Source of the DNA: Chlamydiota bacterium
GTDB taxonomy: Bacteria > Chlamydiota > Chlamydiia > Chlamydiales > Rhabdochlamydiaceae
Direction of reading: 5' to 3'
Assembly (NCBI GenBank): GCA_013288005.1
Contig: JABDCS010000002.1
Span: 1 to 64,000, forward strand
Length of the DNA: 64,000 nt
In this document: positions 1-8,612 of the stretch, piece by piece
How positions within the stretch are numbered: position 1 is the first letter of the stretch
How the letters are laid out: every line of letters begins with the position of its first letter
Notes under the pieces: model-generated
The model's input: the letters and a program-made list of their open reading frames with translations, nothing else
Told to the model about the DNA's origin: nothing
The model's database searches: none
Made by a program: the position numbers and the translations under genes

Positions 1-1424
1 TACCATTTACGGCAACATTCTCCTTGTGGATTACCTTTTTCATCGATAGTAAGCGCGATACCCTTACCAGAAAGATCTCCCCAAAATCCTTCCTCTAGAA
101 CATTTCCGAGTTCATCGTAGGTAAATGTCTTAGCATGTTGAGGTATTTCATGAGGATCAAGGAATGCTTTGCAACGGAGTCTTCCATTTTCCCAAAAGAA
201 TTTTTGAATCGATGCAAGATGATCACTTTCATCAAAATATTCAACCTGAAGCAGTTTTTTGCCGTCATGGCGATAACGAATCAATAGATTTTCTGCATCT
301 CGAACTTCCGTACAATTCGGTTCGTAGGAAAATCGAGCCACAGTCACCATCTCGCCATTCGACCCTAAGGGTTCTTCTACTCGTTCAACTTTGTCGATGT
401 GTAAGGGCTTTTTAGAGGGCTTTTTTTCCCATTCGCGTTCTGTTTTCTTGTTAGGTGGCATGTAATAATGAGCCCGAAATTGCTCATGCCCTCCTACACG
501 AATTGATTGGATGCGGGATCCGATTCCGAAGCGGCCAGCCACAAAATGAAAAACTTCAGATGGGCTATTAGGACTTTCTACTTGGCGGAGGTACTCTCTT
601 CCTAAGGCTTCTGCAGTGAAGTATTGGTATTGTTTTTGATCGGAAGTAGTTGCGGTAAGATGAAGAGGATGTGTTGATAAAGTAAAGTCAACGGATGCAT
701 AGACTTTGGTGGCAGCAGCATTTTTTGAAGTGACTTGGCATAGATGCGAACGTGAGTCGTATTTGTAGAAAAATTGATGACCGTTAGGCAAAGTCTCTTT
801 AATTAACAAAAAGAAGCATTGGCTTTCAGGTGAGAGTGGATGAAAGTATATATCCGAATCTCTGGAAGGTCCGTGATATTCTCGGGTACCGCCATCTGGA
901 AGAAAAAGAGTGGCAATGTGATCCTTAAAATTGAGTCGCAAGAGGTTGTTTTGTGGATTGTTTTTTGCCCCTAAATGGCCATAAGCATTTGTGAAAGAAC
1001 CTTCAGGTTTCAAAAACACTGTAGATTTACCTTCTCGATGGCTGTAGGCGTAGCAAATGACGCTACCATTGGGTTCTGCTAGATAAGCTTTGAAATATTT
1101 CCATTCACGTCTTGGTAAAAATAGAAGATTTGTATGAGAAAAAAAGCTCCATCCTCCTTGCAGCATCCAACCTTTTCGAAGATCTTTTAATTGTAGATCA
1201 TTGTTCGACCAATCTCTTTCTAGTGCTCCACTGCTTGAATAGGTTCTTGTAAGAGGAATGGGAGTGGCGCCTTGAACTGCTTCTGGTATAGAGAAGTTGA
1301 GATGGCCTGAAATGACTTGTACGTGATGAAAGAGGCCAGGATTTTCATCTTGAAAAAACGAATCATCGTTACCAGCGCATAACCAGGTAGGCAGAAACCA
1401 AATAAGAAAGAACCAATACTTCAT
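1..1424 (-). CDS. RHS/YD-repeat family secreted protein, 3' part outside window
   Basis: Reading the minus strand from the ATG at 1424-1422 gives an uninterrupted frame of about 474 codons that runs off the left edge, so the C-terminal part is missing. It starts with a signal peptide (MKYWFFLIWFLPTWLCAG). It then continues with the layout of RHS-family N-termini: an early segment with TPIPLTRTYSS, a GWMLQGGW stretch, and later YD-type repeat units such as FTYDELGNVLEEGF near the window edge. RHS proteins are large secreted or surface beta-cage proteins that often carry a toxin at the far C-terminus; that part is not visible here. Family assignment comes from motif reading. The gene is divergent from the superoxide dismutase gene. 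Confidence 0.75.
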   Translation of the reverse strand, partial: MKYWFFLIWFLPTWLCAGNDDSFFQDENPGLFHHVQVISGHLNFSIPEAVQGATPIPLTRTYSSSGALERDWSNNDLQLKDLRKGWMLQGGWSFFSHTNLLFLPRREWKYFKAYLAEPNGSVICYAYSHREGKSTVFLKPEGSFTNAYGHLGAKNNPQNNLLRLNFKDHIATLFLPDGGTREYHGPSRDSDIYFHPLSPESQCFFLLIKETLPNGHQFFYKYDSRSHLCQVTSKNAAATKVYASVDFTLSTHPLHLTATTSDQKQYQYFTAEALGREYLRQVESPNSPSEVFHFVAGRFGIGSRIQSIRVGGHEQFRAHYYMPPNKKTEREWEKKPSKKPLHIDKVERVEEPLGSNGEMVTVARFSYEPNCTEVRDAENLLIRYRHDGKKLLQVEYFDESDHLASIQKFFWENGRLRCKAFLDPHEIPQHAKTFTYDELGNVLEEGFWGDLSGKGIALTIDEKGNPQGECCRKW

Positions 1425-1576
1425 GATCAAAGTTCCCAAAAGCGACAAAAGATAGACTAAACTGGACATTTATGACAATAAGTGTCCATGAGAAAGAGTT
1501 CTTCTTTCATGGATACGTAGTGCAAAAATTTAAGACTCTCTCTATGATCAATCTGAAAAGATTCATGGAGGATATG

Positions 1577-2179
1577 ATGTTTAAATTACCTGAGCTTCCT
1601 TACGACTTCGGCGATCTCGAGCCCGTGATTTCAGCTGAAATCATGAATTTGCATTACAGCAAGCATCACCAAACGTATGTCACCAATCTCAATGCTGCGT
1701 TAGAAAAGTATGCGCAAGCGGAAAAAGATCAAGACCTTTCGGCTATGATTGCTCACCAACAAGCAATACGATTTAATGGCGGTGGTCATGTTAACCATTC
1801 TATTTTCTGGACCAATCTGGCCCCGACAAGCAAGGGCGGCGGAAGTGCTCCAACTGGTGAGCTCTCTAAAGAAATCCAACATTGTTTTGGCTCTTTTGAT
1901 ACCTTCGTAGAAAAATTTTCTGCTTTAGTGGTAGGTGTCCAAGGTTCGGGTTGGGGATGGTTAGGTTATAATAAGGGCGAGAAGAAACTGCAATTAGCAA
2001 CTTGTGCTAACCAAGACCCTTTAAGTACACAAGGGCTTGTGCCTCTTTTGGGGATCGATGTTTGGGAACATGCCTACTATTTACAATATAAAAATGTTCG
2101 CGCTGAATATGTCAAAAATATTTGGAAAATAGTGGCTTGGAAAAATATAGAAGAGCGCTACATGAAAGCGAAAAGTTAA
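1577..2179 (+). CDS. sodM: Superoxide dismutase, Mn/Fe family (mitochondrial-like Mn type)
   Basis: Cytosolic enzyme converting superoxide to hydrogen peroxide and oxygen. From the ATG at 1577 it encodes about 200 aa, the normal family length. GGAGGA lies just upstream at 1567-1572; the frame is open further upstream to 1472, but the extra 35 residues have no family counterpart. Metal ligands sit in [17 protein letters not shown] and [25 protein letters not shown] and [15 protein letters not shown] are very close to animal mitochondrial Mn-SOD as I remember it. The sodM-accD-dut-ptsN-ptsN order is the same as in Chlamydia trachomatis. Confidence 0.93.
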   Translation: MFKLPELPYDFGDLEPVISAEIMNLHYSKHHQTYVTNLNAALEKYAQAEKDQDLSAMIAHQQAIRFNGGGHVNHSIFWTNLAPTSKGGGSAPTGELSKEIQHCFGSFDTFVEKFSALVVGVQGSGWGWLGYNKGEKKLQLATCANQDPLSTQGLVPLLGIDVWEHAYYLQYKNVRAEYVKNIWKIVAWKNIEERYMKAKS

Positions 2180-2190
2180 ATTGACAATAG

Positions 2191-2259
2191 TTATACCGAA
2201 TTATACTTCAATTGGATAGACCTTACCGCAAAATCTAATTTTGAATTAATTCGGTATAA
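2191..2259. repeat. Imperfect inverted repeat between sodM and accD
   Basis: Arms 2191-2203 (TTATACCGAATTA) and 2247-2259 (TAATTCGGTATAA) are a perfect 13-bp inverted match. An extra 5-bp match (2207-2211 with 2241-2245) extends the stem after a small bulge, leaving a loop of about 29 nt. There is no T-run after it, so it is not a classical terminator. It could be an mRNA structure in the sodM-accD junction or an operator palindrome. Confidence 0.5.
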
Positions 2260-2322
2260 TCTTGTTTGATTTTGATATTTCTGTTAATGTTTGGGATTAT
2301 ATTTTCAATTAATAGGCATGGC

Positions 2323-3309
2323 ATGGGTTTATTTTCTAGGCATAAACCAAAAATTAAAGTGCAAACTACGAAAAAAGATGGTTTTAGTGGTTGGGTAAAA
2401 TGCACAGAATGTCAAGAGCTCATTCATGCAAGCGAAATTCAAAAAAATCTACACTGCTGTACGAAGTGCAACCATCATTATAGGCTATCGGCTAAGCAAC
2501 GAATTCATTTATTGGCGGATGAAGATACCTTTGTAGAATGGTGTGGCGACCTTAGACCTACTGATCCTCTTAATTTCGTCGATACAGAAGCGTACAAAGA
2601 GCGTTTGAAAATAGCCCAAGAGAAATCGGGGCGTAGTGAAGCGGTAATGGCGGGGACCTGTAAGGTGCATGGAAAATCCATAGCTCTAGGTGTTCTGGAC
2701 TTTACCTTTATGGCGGGCTCGATGGGATCGGTTGTAGGAGAAAGGTTGACCGTGATGATCGAACGGGCGATTGAACAAAAACTGCCTGTGGTCATTGTCT
2801 CTGCATCTGGTGGTGCAAGAATGCAGGAATCGATCCTCTCTCTTATGCAAATGGCTAAAACCTCTGCTGCTCTCGCCAAGCTCCATGAAGCGCATCTCCC
2901 TTACATCTCTATTTTAACAAATCCCACAACAGGTGGCGTAACAGCTTCTTTTGCTTCTTTAGGGGATGTGATTATTGCCGAACCAGATGCTTTGATTGCT
3001 TTTGCGGGACCTCGTGTTGTCGAACAGACAATTGGCCAAAAGCTGCCACCTGGTGCGCAGAAATCGGAGTTTCTCCTAGAAAAGGGAATGGTCGATTGTA
3101 TTGTGGAGCGTCACCATTTAAAAGATAAACTAGCTCTTTTTCTCACTTATCTCACCGATAATGAGCGGGTATTTGAAGATAATGAAGAAAACCTACGCCT
3201 ACTGTTTGGGCAGAAGAGCAGCCACCTTCCTCAAAAGCTCAAAGAATTATTAGCAACGGCCAAACAAGAATGGTCGCGCGAAACAGAAAAAGAGTGTAAT
3301 CCTGTTTAG
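2323..3309 (+). CDS. accD: Acetyl-CoA carboxylase carboxyltransferase subunit beta
   Basis: Beta subunit of the carboxyltransferase that moves the carboxyl group from biotin to acetyl-CoA, the first committed step of fatty-acid synthesis. An N-terminal zinc finger is visible (CTEC at residues 27-30 and a second Cys pair CTKC at 46-49, counting from the ATG at 2323). The crotonase-fold core follows, with SASGGARMQE and AFAGPRVVEQTIG. The frame is open upstream to a TTG at 2266, but those residues are a hydrophobic extension absent from AccD; MGLFSRHKPKIK is the typical start. The partner accA is not in the window. Length about 328 aa. Confidence 0.95.
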   Translation: MGLFSRHKPKIKVQTTKKDGFSGWVKCTECQELIHASEIQKNLHCCTKCNHHYRLSAKQRIHLLADEDTFVEWCGDLRPTDPLNFVDTEAYKERLKIAQEKSGRSEAVMAGTCKVHGKSIALGVLDFTFMAGSMGSVVGERLTVMIERAIEQKLPVVIVSASGGARMQESILSLMQMAKTSAALAKLHEAHLPYISILTNPTTGGVTASFASLGDVIIAEPDALIAFAGPRVVEQTIGQKLPPGAQKSEFLLEKGMVDCIVERHHLKDKLALFLTYLTDNERVFEDNEENLRLLFGQKSSHLPQKLKELLATAKQEWSRETEKECNPV

Positions 3310-3436
3310 ACCTCCGATTCGAGCTTGTTCATCGGCATTCAAGACAAGGTCTTATTTGTGAAATTCTTAGTGACAAAACTCTGTTCTGCATAAGCTTTTG
3401 CAGCTGAGTCTTGCAATTGTTTAAAGGTTTAAAGAT

Positions 3437-3883
3437 ATGCAAAAAAAAATACGCATTACGGTTACGACGGAAGGCGAGATCGAATTACCCATCTATAGCA
3501 CTCATCAAGCAGCAGGGGCAGATATCCGTGCTTACCTCGAACAAGATGTAACGATTGAACCTGGGAATTCTGCTCTTATTCCAACGGGAATACGTATGGA
3601 AATTCCTGAGGGGTACGAAATTCAGATCCGCCCTCGTAGTGGCCTTGCTCTCCGAGATCAAATTACTGTTCTTAACACTCCTGGCACAATAGATGCTGAT
3701 TATCGAGGTGTAGTGGGTGTTATTCTTATCAATCATGGAAAAAAAACCTTTACTGTTACTCACGGTATGAGGATTGCCCAAATCGTTGTTGCTCGTGTTG
3801 ATCAGGCTGAATTTGTACGGGAGGAAGCCTTGTCCGTGACAGGACGAGGAGAGGGTGGTTTTGGCCACACGGGTAGGAATTAA
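3437..3883 (+). CDS. dut: Deoxyuridine 5'-triphosphate nucleotidohydrolase (dUTPase)
   Basis: Hydrolyses dUTP to dUMP and pyrophosphate, keeping uracil out of DNA and supplying dUMP for thymidylate synthesis. All five trimeric-dUTPase motifs are present in 148 aa: AGADIRA (27-33), RPRSGLALR (66-73), [13 protein letters not shown] with the water-activating Asp near 86, [10 protein letters not shown], and the C-terminal Gly-rich arm [12 protein letters not shown]. It lies between accD and the first ptsN. The ptsN start is only 3 nt after the dut stop, so the two are probably translated from one mRNA. Confidence 0.96.
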   Translation: MQKKIRITVTTEGEIELPIYSTHQAAGADIRAYLEQDVTIEPGNSALIPTGIRMEIPEGYEIQIRPRSGLALRDQITVLNTPGTIDADYRGVVGVILINHGKKTFTVTHGMRIAQIVVARVDQAEFVREEALSVTGRGEGGFGHTGRN

Positions 3884-3886
3884 GCC

Positions 3887-4336
3887 GTGGGAATCTCTAA
3901 GTATTTAAGCGAAGGTTTAGTGGTTTTCCTCGATGTTGAGGATCGTAACCGGGCTATCCAAGAGATGGTAGGGCTACTCAACCACGCAGGTAAACTCCAG
4001 GATTTACCAACCTTTCACCGTGCAATTTTAGAAAGAGAGAAAATCGTTTCTACGGGTATCGGAATGGGCGTGGCTATTCCCCATGCTAAGCTTGAAGGGT
4101 ACACGGATTTTTTCATCGCGATCGGGATCCAAGAGAAGAAGGGGATTGAGTGGCAGGCCCTCGATAATGCGCCTGTACACCTTATATTTATGATTGGGGG
4201 GCCGGAAAAAAGCCAAACGGAGTATCTTCATATTCTCTCCGATTTAACGACTGCTGTTAAAGATGTCGAAAGACGCAAAAAATTATTGCGCGCCTCGCAG
4301 CCTCGCCAAGTCGTAGACCTCTTCGAAGGGTGCTAA
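3887..4336 (+). CDS. ptsN: PTS EIIA-Ntr-type phosphoacceptor protein
   Basis: 149-aa EIIA domain of the fructose/mannitol (Ntr) family. The phosphorylated histidine is in GIGMGVAIPHAK (His66). It starts with GTG three nucleotides after the dut stop, suggesting translational coupling. EIIA-Ntr proteins usually act as regulators of metabolism or transport rather than in sugar uptake. No HPr, EI or sugar-specific EIIBC is in the window. A second, longer EIIA protein follows at 4536; the tandem pair is also present in Chlamydia trachomatis (ptsN_1/ptsN_2, from memory). Confidence 0.9.
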   Translation: MGISKYLSEGLVVFLDVEDRNRAIQEMVGLLNHAGKLQDLPTFHRAILEREKIVSTGIGMGVAIPHAKLEGYTDFFIAIGIQEKKGIEWQALDNAPVHLIFMIGGPEKSQTEYLHILSDLTTAVKDVERRKKLLRASQPRQVVDLFEGC

Positions 4337-4535
4337 TCTCCTGTTATCAAAAATACTTCTTTTGAAACCCGAATTTTGGAATACCCTCACAGGAAAATAT
4401 TTACAACATTTTCGCAATTCACGATAGTTCTAACAAGTGCGCTGAAAAGATTCTCTCGTCGATTTGGGAATGATTTTACTCTAAATCTGTCGAAAACTCT
4501 TTACGGCGTCTTTAGGCACAAATAGGACGCGTTTT

Positions 4536-5264
4536 ATGGATTTGAAGATTAAGGATGTTGCGGAACTACTCAATGTTTCGGAAAAGACCATTCGACGTTG
4601 GCTTTCGGATGGAAAAATTCCAGCCTATCGTCTCAATTCACAGTATCGTTTTAGCCGTATTGAAATTGAGAATTGGGTCATGAGTTGCAAATTGAGTAAA
4701 GATGTTGCAAGCCCACTCGGATTTTCCGAAGTTTTGGAATCTACTTCTCTAGAAGCTCTCTCTGAAGATGCAAATGAAAGTGTGGAGCCAAAAATTGGAC
4801 TCCAGCAATTTAGTCTTTATCGAGCTGTCCATAAGGGAGGCGTTCTTACTGCTGCTGCGTCGAGCAAAGAAGAGATTATTGGTAATACGGTTAAACAAAG
4901 TGCCAATATTTTGGGTTGTGATGCAGAGATTTTAACAGACCTGCTGCTTGATCGTGAGAAGTTGATGCCTACAGCTCTCAATCACGGCATCGCAGTCCCT
5001 CACACGCGGGAATTTGTATTTAAAGGGCCTTTTGATGTTGTCATCGTCGTCTTTCCTGAGAAGCCGATCGAATATGGCGCTTTAGACGGTCTACCTGTTC
5101 ATACTCTCTTTTTCCTTTTTGCCAGTGGGGATAAACATCATTTACACCTGCTCGCAAAAATTGCCCATTTAAGTAGTAATCAAGAAATGCTGCAGTTTTT
5201 GAAGACGCGTCCTCAAAAGCAAGCTTTCTTAGAAAAGCTGCAACAGTGGGAAGCTTCTTTGTAG
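4536..5264 (+). CDS. ptsN2: Excisionase-type HTH fused to PTS EIIA-Ntr domain
   Basis: 242 aa. The N-terminus (about 3-50) is a MerR/excisionase-like winged helix (KDVAELLNVSEKTIRRWLSD ... IPAYRLNSQYRFSRIEIENW). A variable linker (about 52-90) leads to an EIIA-Ntr domain with the phosphoacceptor in HGIAVPHTRE (His156). The fusion suggests a DNA-binding or protein-docking output controlled by phosphorylation of the EIIA part. It is the second of two adjacent EIIA genes, about 200 nt after the first, so it may have its own promoter. Targets cannot be read from the sequence. Confidence 0.9.
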   Translation: MDLKIKDVAELLNVSEKTIRRWLSDGKIPAYRLNSQYRFSRIEIENWVMSCKLSKDVASPLGFSEVLESTSLEALSEDANESVEPKIGLQQFSLYRAVHKGGVLTAAASSKEEIIGNTVKQSANILGCDAEILTDLLLDREKLMPTALNHGIAVPHTREFVFKGPFDVVIVVFPEKPIEYGALDGLPVHTLFFLFASGDKHHLHLLAKIAHLSSNQEMLQFLKTRPQKQAFLEKLQQWEASL

Positions 5265-5604
5265 AACACCTCTGAGATTTGAAAATTTCCGTTTAATAGA
5301 ATTGCTATTAGCCACAGTTCTCTAATTTGCGAAAAATCAGGTTTTTAATTCCCTCTAATTCCATTCTTCCTTAGAATGCTCTCTAATTGACTGTTAAGAT
5401 CAAAATTATTTTTTGCAAGCAGTCTCTAACGGGTCTTGCTCAAAGATTCAACCGGTTTCATAAAAGAGAAGAAGCTAATCCAGTGAAAAACGGCGTAATC
5501 TTAGTTCATGGACACTCTCTAAAAAAGATGAAGGTAAAAAAAATAGATATGCCTAACCTCTTTTCGATGAATCTGCGAGTTTGCCCACTAACATTGAGAG
5601 TTAT
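5265..5604. other. Intergenic gap, ptsN2 to permease
   Basis: About 340 bp with no convincing gene. A 97-codon frame (5387-5680) starts with TTG, runs into the permease in another frame and resembles nothing. The stretch is AT-rich. It presumably holds the permease promoter, but no clear -35/-10 pair was recognised. Confidence 0.5.
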
Positions 5605-7068
5605 ATGTCAAAAGGGCTATTCGCTAAAAAATCGATACAATCACTTATCTCAGAGGCCAAAGAGTCAAGTCAATCCTTAAAACGCACCCTTGGTCCGCTC
5701 AATCTTACGGCTATGGGGATAGGCGCAATTATCGGAGCTGGTCTCTTTGTTATCACCGGCCCTGTTGCTGCTTCCTATGCGGGTCCTGGTATTTTAATTT
5801 CCTTTATTCTCGCTGCTATCGTCTGCGTATTCTCTGCGCTCTGCTATGCGGAATTTGCTTCAATGATCCCTATTGCAGGAAGTGCCTATTCCTATGCTTA
5901 TGCTTCTTTGGGGGAACTTGCGGCGTGGATCATGGGGTGGGTCTTACTTTGTGAATATTTATTTTCCCCTTCGACAGTTGCTGCGGGTTGGTCAGGGTAT
6001 TTTGTTAGTCTGATGCACGATGTAGGTTGGGATATAGCGGCTACGTGGGCGGGAGCTCCTTTTTCTTATGATGTTGTGAATGGGTGGCAAACCACGGGAA
6101 GTATTCTGAATCTGCCTGCCATCATGATTGTAGGAATTATCGGTCTTATGGTGGCATTAGGTATTCAAACAGCCGCATTTGTCAATAATTTGCTCGTCGC
6201 AGTTAAATTAGGCGTTATTGCTCTTTTCATTATCTGTGGTTTTGCCTTCATCAACTGGGAATATCTACAGCCCTTAATTCCCCCGAATACAGGCGTATTT
6301 GGCCAATTTGGATGGAGTGGAGTCGTTCGAGGGGCCGGAGTAGTTTTCTTCGCCTTTATTGGATTTGATGCGATTGCTCCTTTGGCACAAGAAGCCAAAA
6401 ATCCTCAACGCGATCTGCCAATCGGTATGCTCGGCTCTCTAGGGGTTTCTACTATAGCGTATGTCTTAGTAGGGGTTGTATTACTCGGTGCGGTTAATTA
6501 CACGCAGTTAGGAGCGCCAGACTCTTTTGGGATTGCTGTACAAGCCTTTGGACCGAGATTTATCTGGTTGAACTATGTTGTCAAGATTGCGATCTTAGCG
6601 GGCTTAACGACAGTTGTCTTGGTGATGATCATGGGGATGGCACGGATCCTTTTCGTTATGTCTCTCGATGGACTTCTACCAAAAATTTTCTCTAAGACGC
6701 ACCCCAGATTTAAAACACCTTTTTTCTCTACGATATTTGTCACGATTGTGATGATCTTTTTTGCAGGGGCGTTTCCTGTTGAAATCCTCGGTCAGTTGAC
6801 TTCGATGAGCACATTACTCGTCTTTGTTATCGTGGCCCTAGGTATTCTTATTTTACGTAGAAAACAACCTGAGGCTCAACGTCCCTTCAAAGTTCCATTA
6901 GGGCCTACGATTCCACTTCTTGCCATTCTGACTTGTGTGGGAGCTATGTCTGCTATTCCTAGTGTTACTTGGCTACAGTTGGTGGGGTGGTTAGCTGCAG
7001 GTCTAATTATTTATGCTCTTTATGGTTCTCGTCACAGTTATGTGCGTAATCCCAACAAGAAACTCTAG
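5605..7068 (+). CDS. Amino acid permease, APC superfamily (cationic amino acid transporter-like)
   Basis: About 487-aa inner-membrane transporter with roughly twelve hydrophobic segments. TM1 carries the APC signature GIGAIIGAGLFVITGP, the broken-helix substrate site. TM6 carries FFAFIGFDAIAPLAQEAKNP, typical of the CAT/YfnA branch that moves cationic or neutral amino acids. ATG 5605 is preferred over the TTG at 5581 because GAGAG lies 5-9 nt upstream of it. In an obligate intracellular bacterium it would import host amino acids; the substrate is inferred from family only. A rho-independent terminator follows at 7131-7150. Confidence 0.9.
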   Translation: MSKGLFAKKSIQSLISEAKESSQSLKRTLGPLNLTAMGIGAIIGAGLFVITGPVAASYAGPGILISFILAAIVCVFSALCYAEFASMIPIAGSAYSYAYASLGELAAWIMGWVLLCEYLFSPSTVAAGWSGYFVSLMHDVGWDIAATWAGAPFSYDVVNGWQTTGSILNLPAIMIVGIIGLMVALGIQTAAFVNNLLVAVKLGVIALFIICGFAFINWEYLQPLIPPNTGVFGQFGWSGVVRGAGVVFFAFIGFDAIAPLAQEAKNPQRDLPIGMLGSLGVSTIAYVLVGVVLLGAVNYTQLGAPDSFGIAVQAFGPRFIWLNYVVKIAILAGLTTVVLVMIMGMARILFVMSLDGLLPKIFSKTHPRFKTPFFSTIFVTIVMIFFAGAFPVEILGQLTSMSTLLVFVIVALGILILRRKQPEAQRPFKVPLGPTIPLLAILTCVGAMSAIPSVTWLQLVGWLAAGLIIYALYGSRHSYVRNPNKKL

Positions 7069-7130
7069 GAGGAGATTCAAAAATCTTCTGAAAAGCGATG
7101 AAATATTTCTTCTAGTGCACCTCAAAAGAA

Positions 7131-7150
7131 GCCCGTCTTCATAGACGGGC
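7131..7150 (+). terminator. Rho-independent terminator after permease
   Basis: Perfect 8-bp GC-rich stem GCCCGTCT (7131-7138) / AGACGGGC (7143-7150) with a TCAT loop, followed by CTTATTTT. The A-rich flank on the left (AAAAGAA) means it could also stop transcription arriving from the minus-strand gene at 7175-7738. Confidence 0.88.
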
Positions 7151-7174
7151 CTTATTTTGGTGAATGTCGAAGGA

Positions 7175-7738
7175 TTACAGATCGAAAGGAGTATGGTGCT
7201 GCTCAGCTACTTTTCTTATCTGACGTTCTTGTCGGACCTCGGCGATCCTTGTTAAACAGTCAATTTCTGTAATTTTCTGTCGATACGAGGCTTCGATTGT
7301 TGCACGCTCTTCTTGTAAGGCAATCTCTTTAGTTCTGTACTCATTTAATCGCAGAGTGATTCTCTCAAGTATGGGTGCAATAATATCTCCGCGACCAGCA
7401 ACCTTGATCCCTAGACTCTTTTCGAGTTGCTGATTTATTAATTGTTGGGTTTCGGATAAAGACGTGTCGAATGTTTGAAGGCGAGTTATTGATTCATTTT
7501 GAAGTTGTACTTTGCGAAGCGCTAAAGCAGCTACTCTTGCAGGTTCTAATGCGAGGTGGAAGGTTTTTAATATACGGGGATATTCAGCTGCGTAGGGGAG
7601 ATACGAGCAGATATTTGTGGCCATCCTTTGGTCCATTAATACGATCGTGCTAGCTTGTTTTTTCATTGAGTCCTTCAATGATGTAGATGAAGCCGAGGAT
7701 TGTGATCCCTTGAATGAGCTTAAAATGGGCCCTGACAT
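7175..7738 (-). CDS. F-box-like protein 1, putative secreted effector
   Basis: 187 aa, strong ribosome site (AAGGAG) before the ATG. Ser-rich N-terminus (1-30), then a degenerate F-box-like helix pair, LMDQRMATNICSYLPYAAEY (about 34-53), followed by KTFHLALE. The rest is long charged helices likely to form coiled coils (about 75-180), ending in HHTPFDL. F-box domains recruit target proteins to Skp1-Cullin ubiquitin ligases in eukaryotes. Layout, size and neighbours match the next two genes, so they look like diverged paralogues. The Ser-rich start resembles type III secretion signals, which is an inference. The F-box is weaker here than in the middle gene and would need profile confirmation. 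Confidence 0.6.
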   Translation of the reverse strand: MSGPILSSFKGSQSSASSTSLKDSMKKQASTIVLMDQRMATNICSYLPYAAEYPRILKTFHLALEPARVAALALRKVQLQNESITRLQTFDTSLSETQQLINQQLEKSLGIKVAGRGDIIAPILERITLRLNEYRTKEIALQEERATIEASYRQKITEIDCLTRIAEVRQERQIRKVAEQHHTPFDL

Positions 7739-7834
7739 GGATTTTCTCCTTATAAAAATCAGGAAAGATCGTTAAAGTTTTTTAGACTCCCAACAAATTT
7801 AATACAAGATTTCTTGAAATATTCGGGCATAAAA

Positions 7835-7860
7835 ATAGCCGATCAGTAATGACCGGCTAT
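7835..7860 (-). terminator. Minus-strand terminator 2 after F-box gene 2
   Basis: Stem ATAGCCG (7835-7841) / CGGCTAT (7854-7860), extended by TC/GA across one mismatch. On the minus strand it is followed by a T-run (A-run at 7831-7835 on the plus strand). Second of two tandem terminators after the gene at 7896-8468. Confidence 0.7.
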
Positions 7861-7875
7861 TAAGGGAAAAGAAAA

Positions 7876-7901
7876 AAATAGTCAGTCGATTTTGACTATT
7901 T
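7876..7901 (-). terminator. Minus-strand terminator 1 overlapping stop codon of F-box gene 2
   Basis: Perfect 9-bp stem AAATAGTCA (7876-7884) / TGACTATTT (7893-7901) with an 8-nt loop. The A7 run at 7872-7878 is a T-run on the minus strand. The TAG stop of the gene ending at 7896 lies inside the stem. Confidence 0.65.
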
Positions 7902-8468
7902 AGAATCTTCTACATGATCATTCTCTGTAAGTAGAGTAGAAGCCAGAGAGAAAGGCGCATGGCCTTTAGGATCTTCTAGATTTCGTAATCTAACACTGGT
8001 AGCACGTGCAGTTTGGTGCTGATAACTTTGAAGCTCCCTTTTATATAGCTCCTTATTTAATGGAAATAACAGAGCATCTTGCTGTAATTCCCCCCGTAAG
8101 CGGTCTCTTTTTGTTTTAATATCGCTAGATTTCTTATGCAAATCCGCTTCAGTTTCTCCTAATCTTCTATAACGTAAAGGCTTTTCTAATCGTCCGATTT
8201 GTGCTTCCTTGGCACGCATGACAGATGGTTGTCTTTTTATAAAGTCATCAAATGCATGTAGTTTGGACTCTTTAGTAAGGGCCTGGAATTTCCGAGATGT
8301 TAGAGGAAGATTACTTGTGTAAGGAAGAAAAGAAAGGATTTTGGATAATACTTCTGTGGGAATGTTGGATAATGATGGCGTGGTAGGTCGTGCAGCTTGT
8401 CCAGCGGTAGTCAGATTTTGAGAGCTTGTAGTGCTAGAGGATGCATCTATTCTTAGATTTATTGACAT
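7896..8468 (-). CDS. F-box domain protein 2, putative secreted effector
   Basis: 190 aa, AAGGAAAA upstream of the ATG. Ser/Thr-rich N-terminus (1-32), then the clearest F-box of the cluster: NIPTEVLSKILSFLPYTS (about 35-52), followed by LPLTSRKFQALTKES. This matches the eukaryotic pattern LPxEhhxxIhSaL...hxxxSRxF. The remainder is charged and helical, ending with HAPFSLASTLL before an acidic tail. In eukaryotes this domain docks on Skp1 of SCF ubiquitin ligases. Bacterial F-box proteins are typically translocated effectors, and the family is expanded in amoeba-associated chlamydiae. Two tandem terminators follow. The target-binding part has no recognisable repeat domain. Confidence 0.78.
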   Translation of the reverse strand: MSINLRIDASSSTTSSQNLTTAGQAARPTTPSLSNIPTEVLSKILSFLPYTSNLPLTSRKFQALTKESKLHAFDDFIKRQPSVMRAKEAQIGRLEKPLRYRRLGETEADLHKKSSDIKTKRDRLRGELQQDALLFPLNKELYKRELQSYQHQTARATSVRLRNLEDPKGHAPFSLASTLLTENDHVEDSK

Positions 8469-8612
8469 GATGATTTTCCTTATGTAGGTAAATTAATTTA
8501 ATAAAATACATCATATATTTTATCATTAATTCGTTTTAAAGAAAACAGTGTTATAAATTATTTTATGTATTACTTTTTTTAATAGTAAAACTTTCTAGGT
8601 ATTAGAATTATT

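Noticed and set aside
1472-1576. Upstream extension of the superoxide dismutase to ATG 1472
   Set aside because: The extra 35 residues match no SOD feature or clear targeting sequence, while GGAGGA sits right before the 1577 start.
5387-5680. 97-codon frame upstream of the permease
   Set aside because: TTG start, no ribosome site, no family features, and it overlaps the well-supported permease start in another frame.
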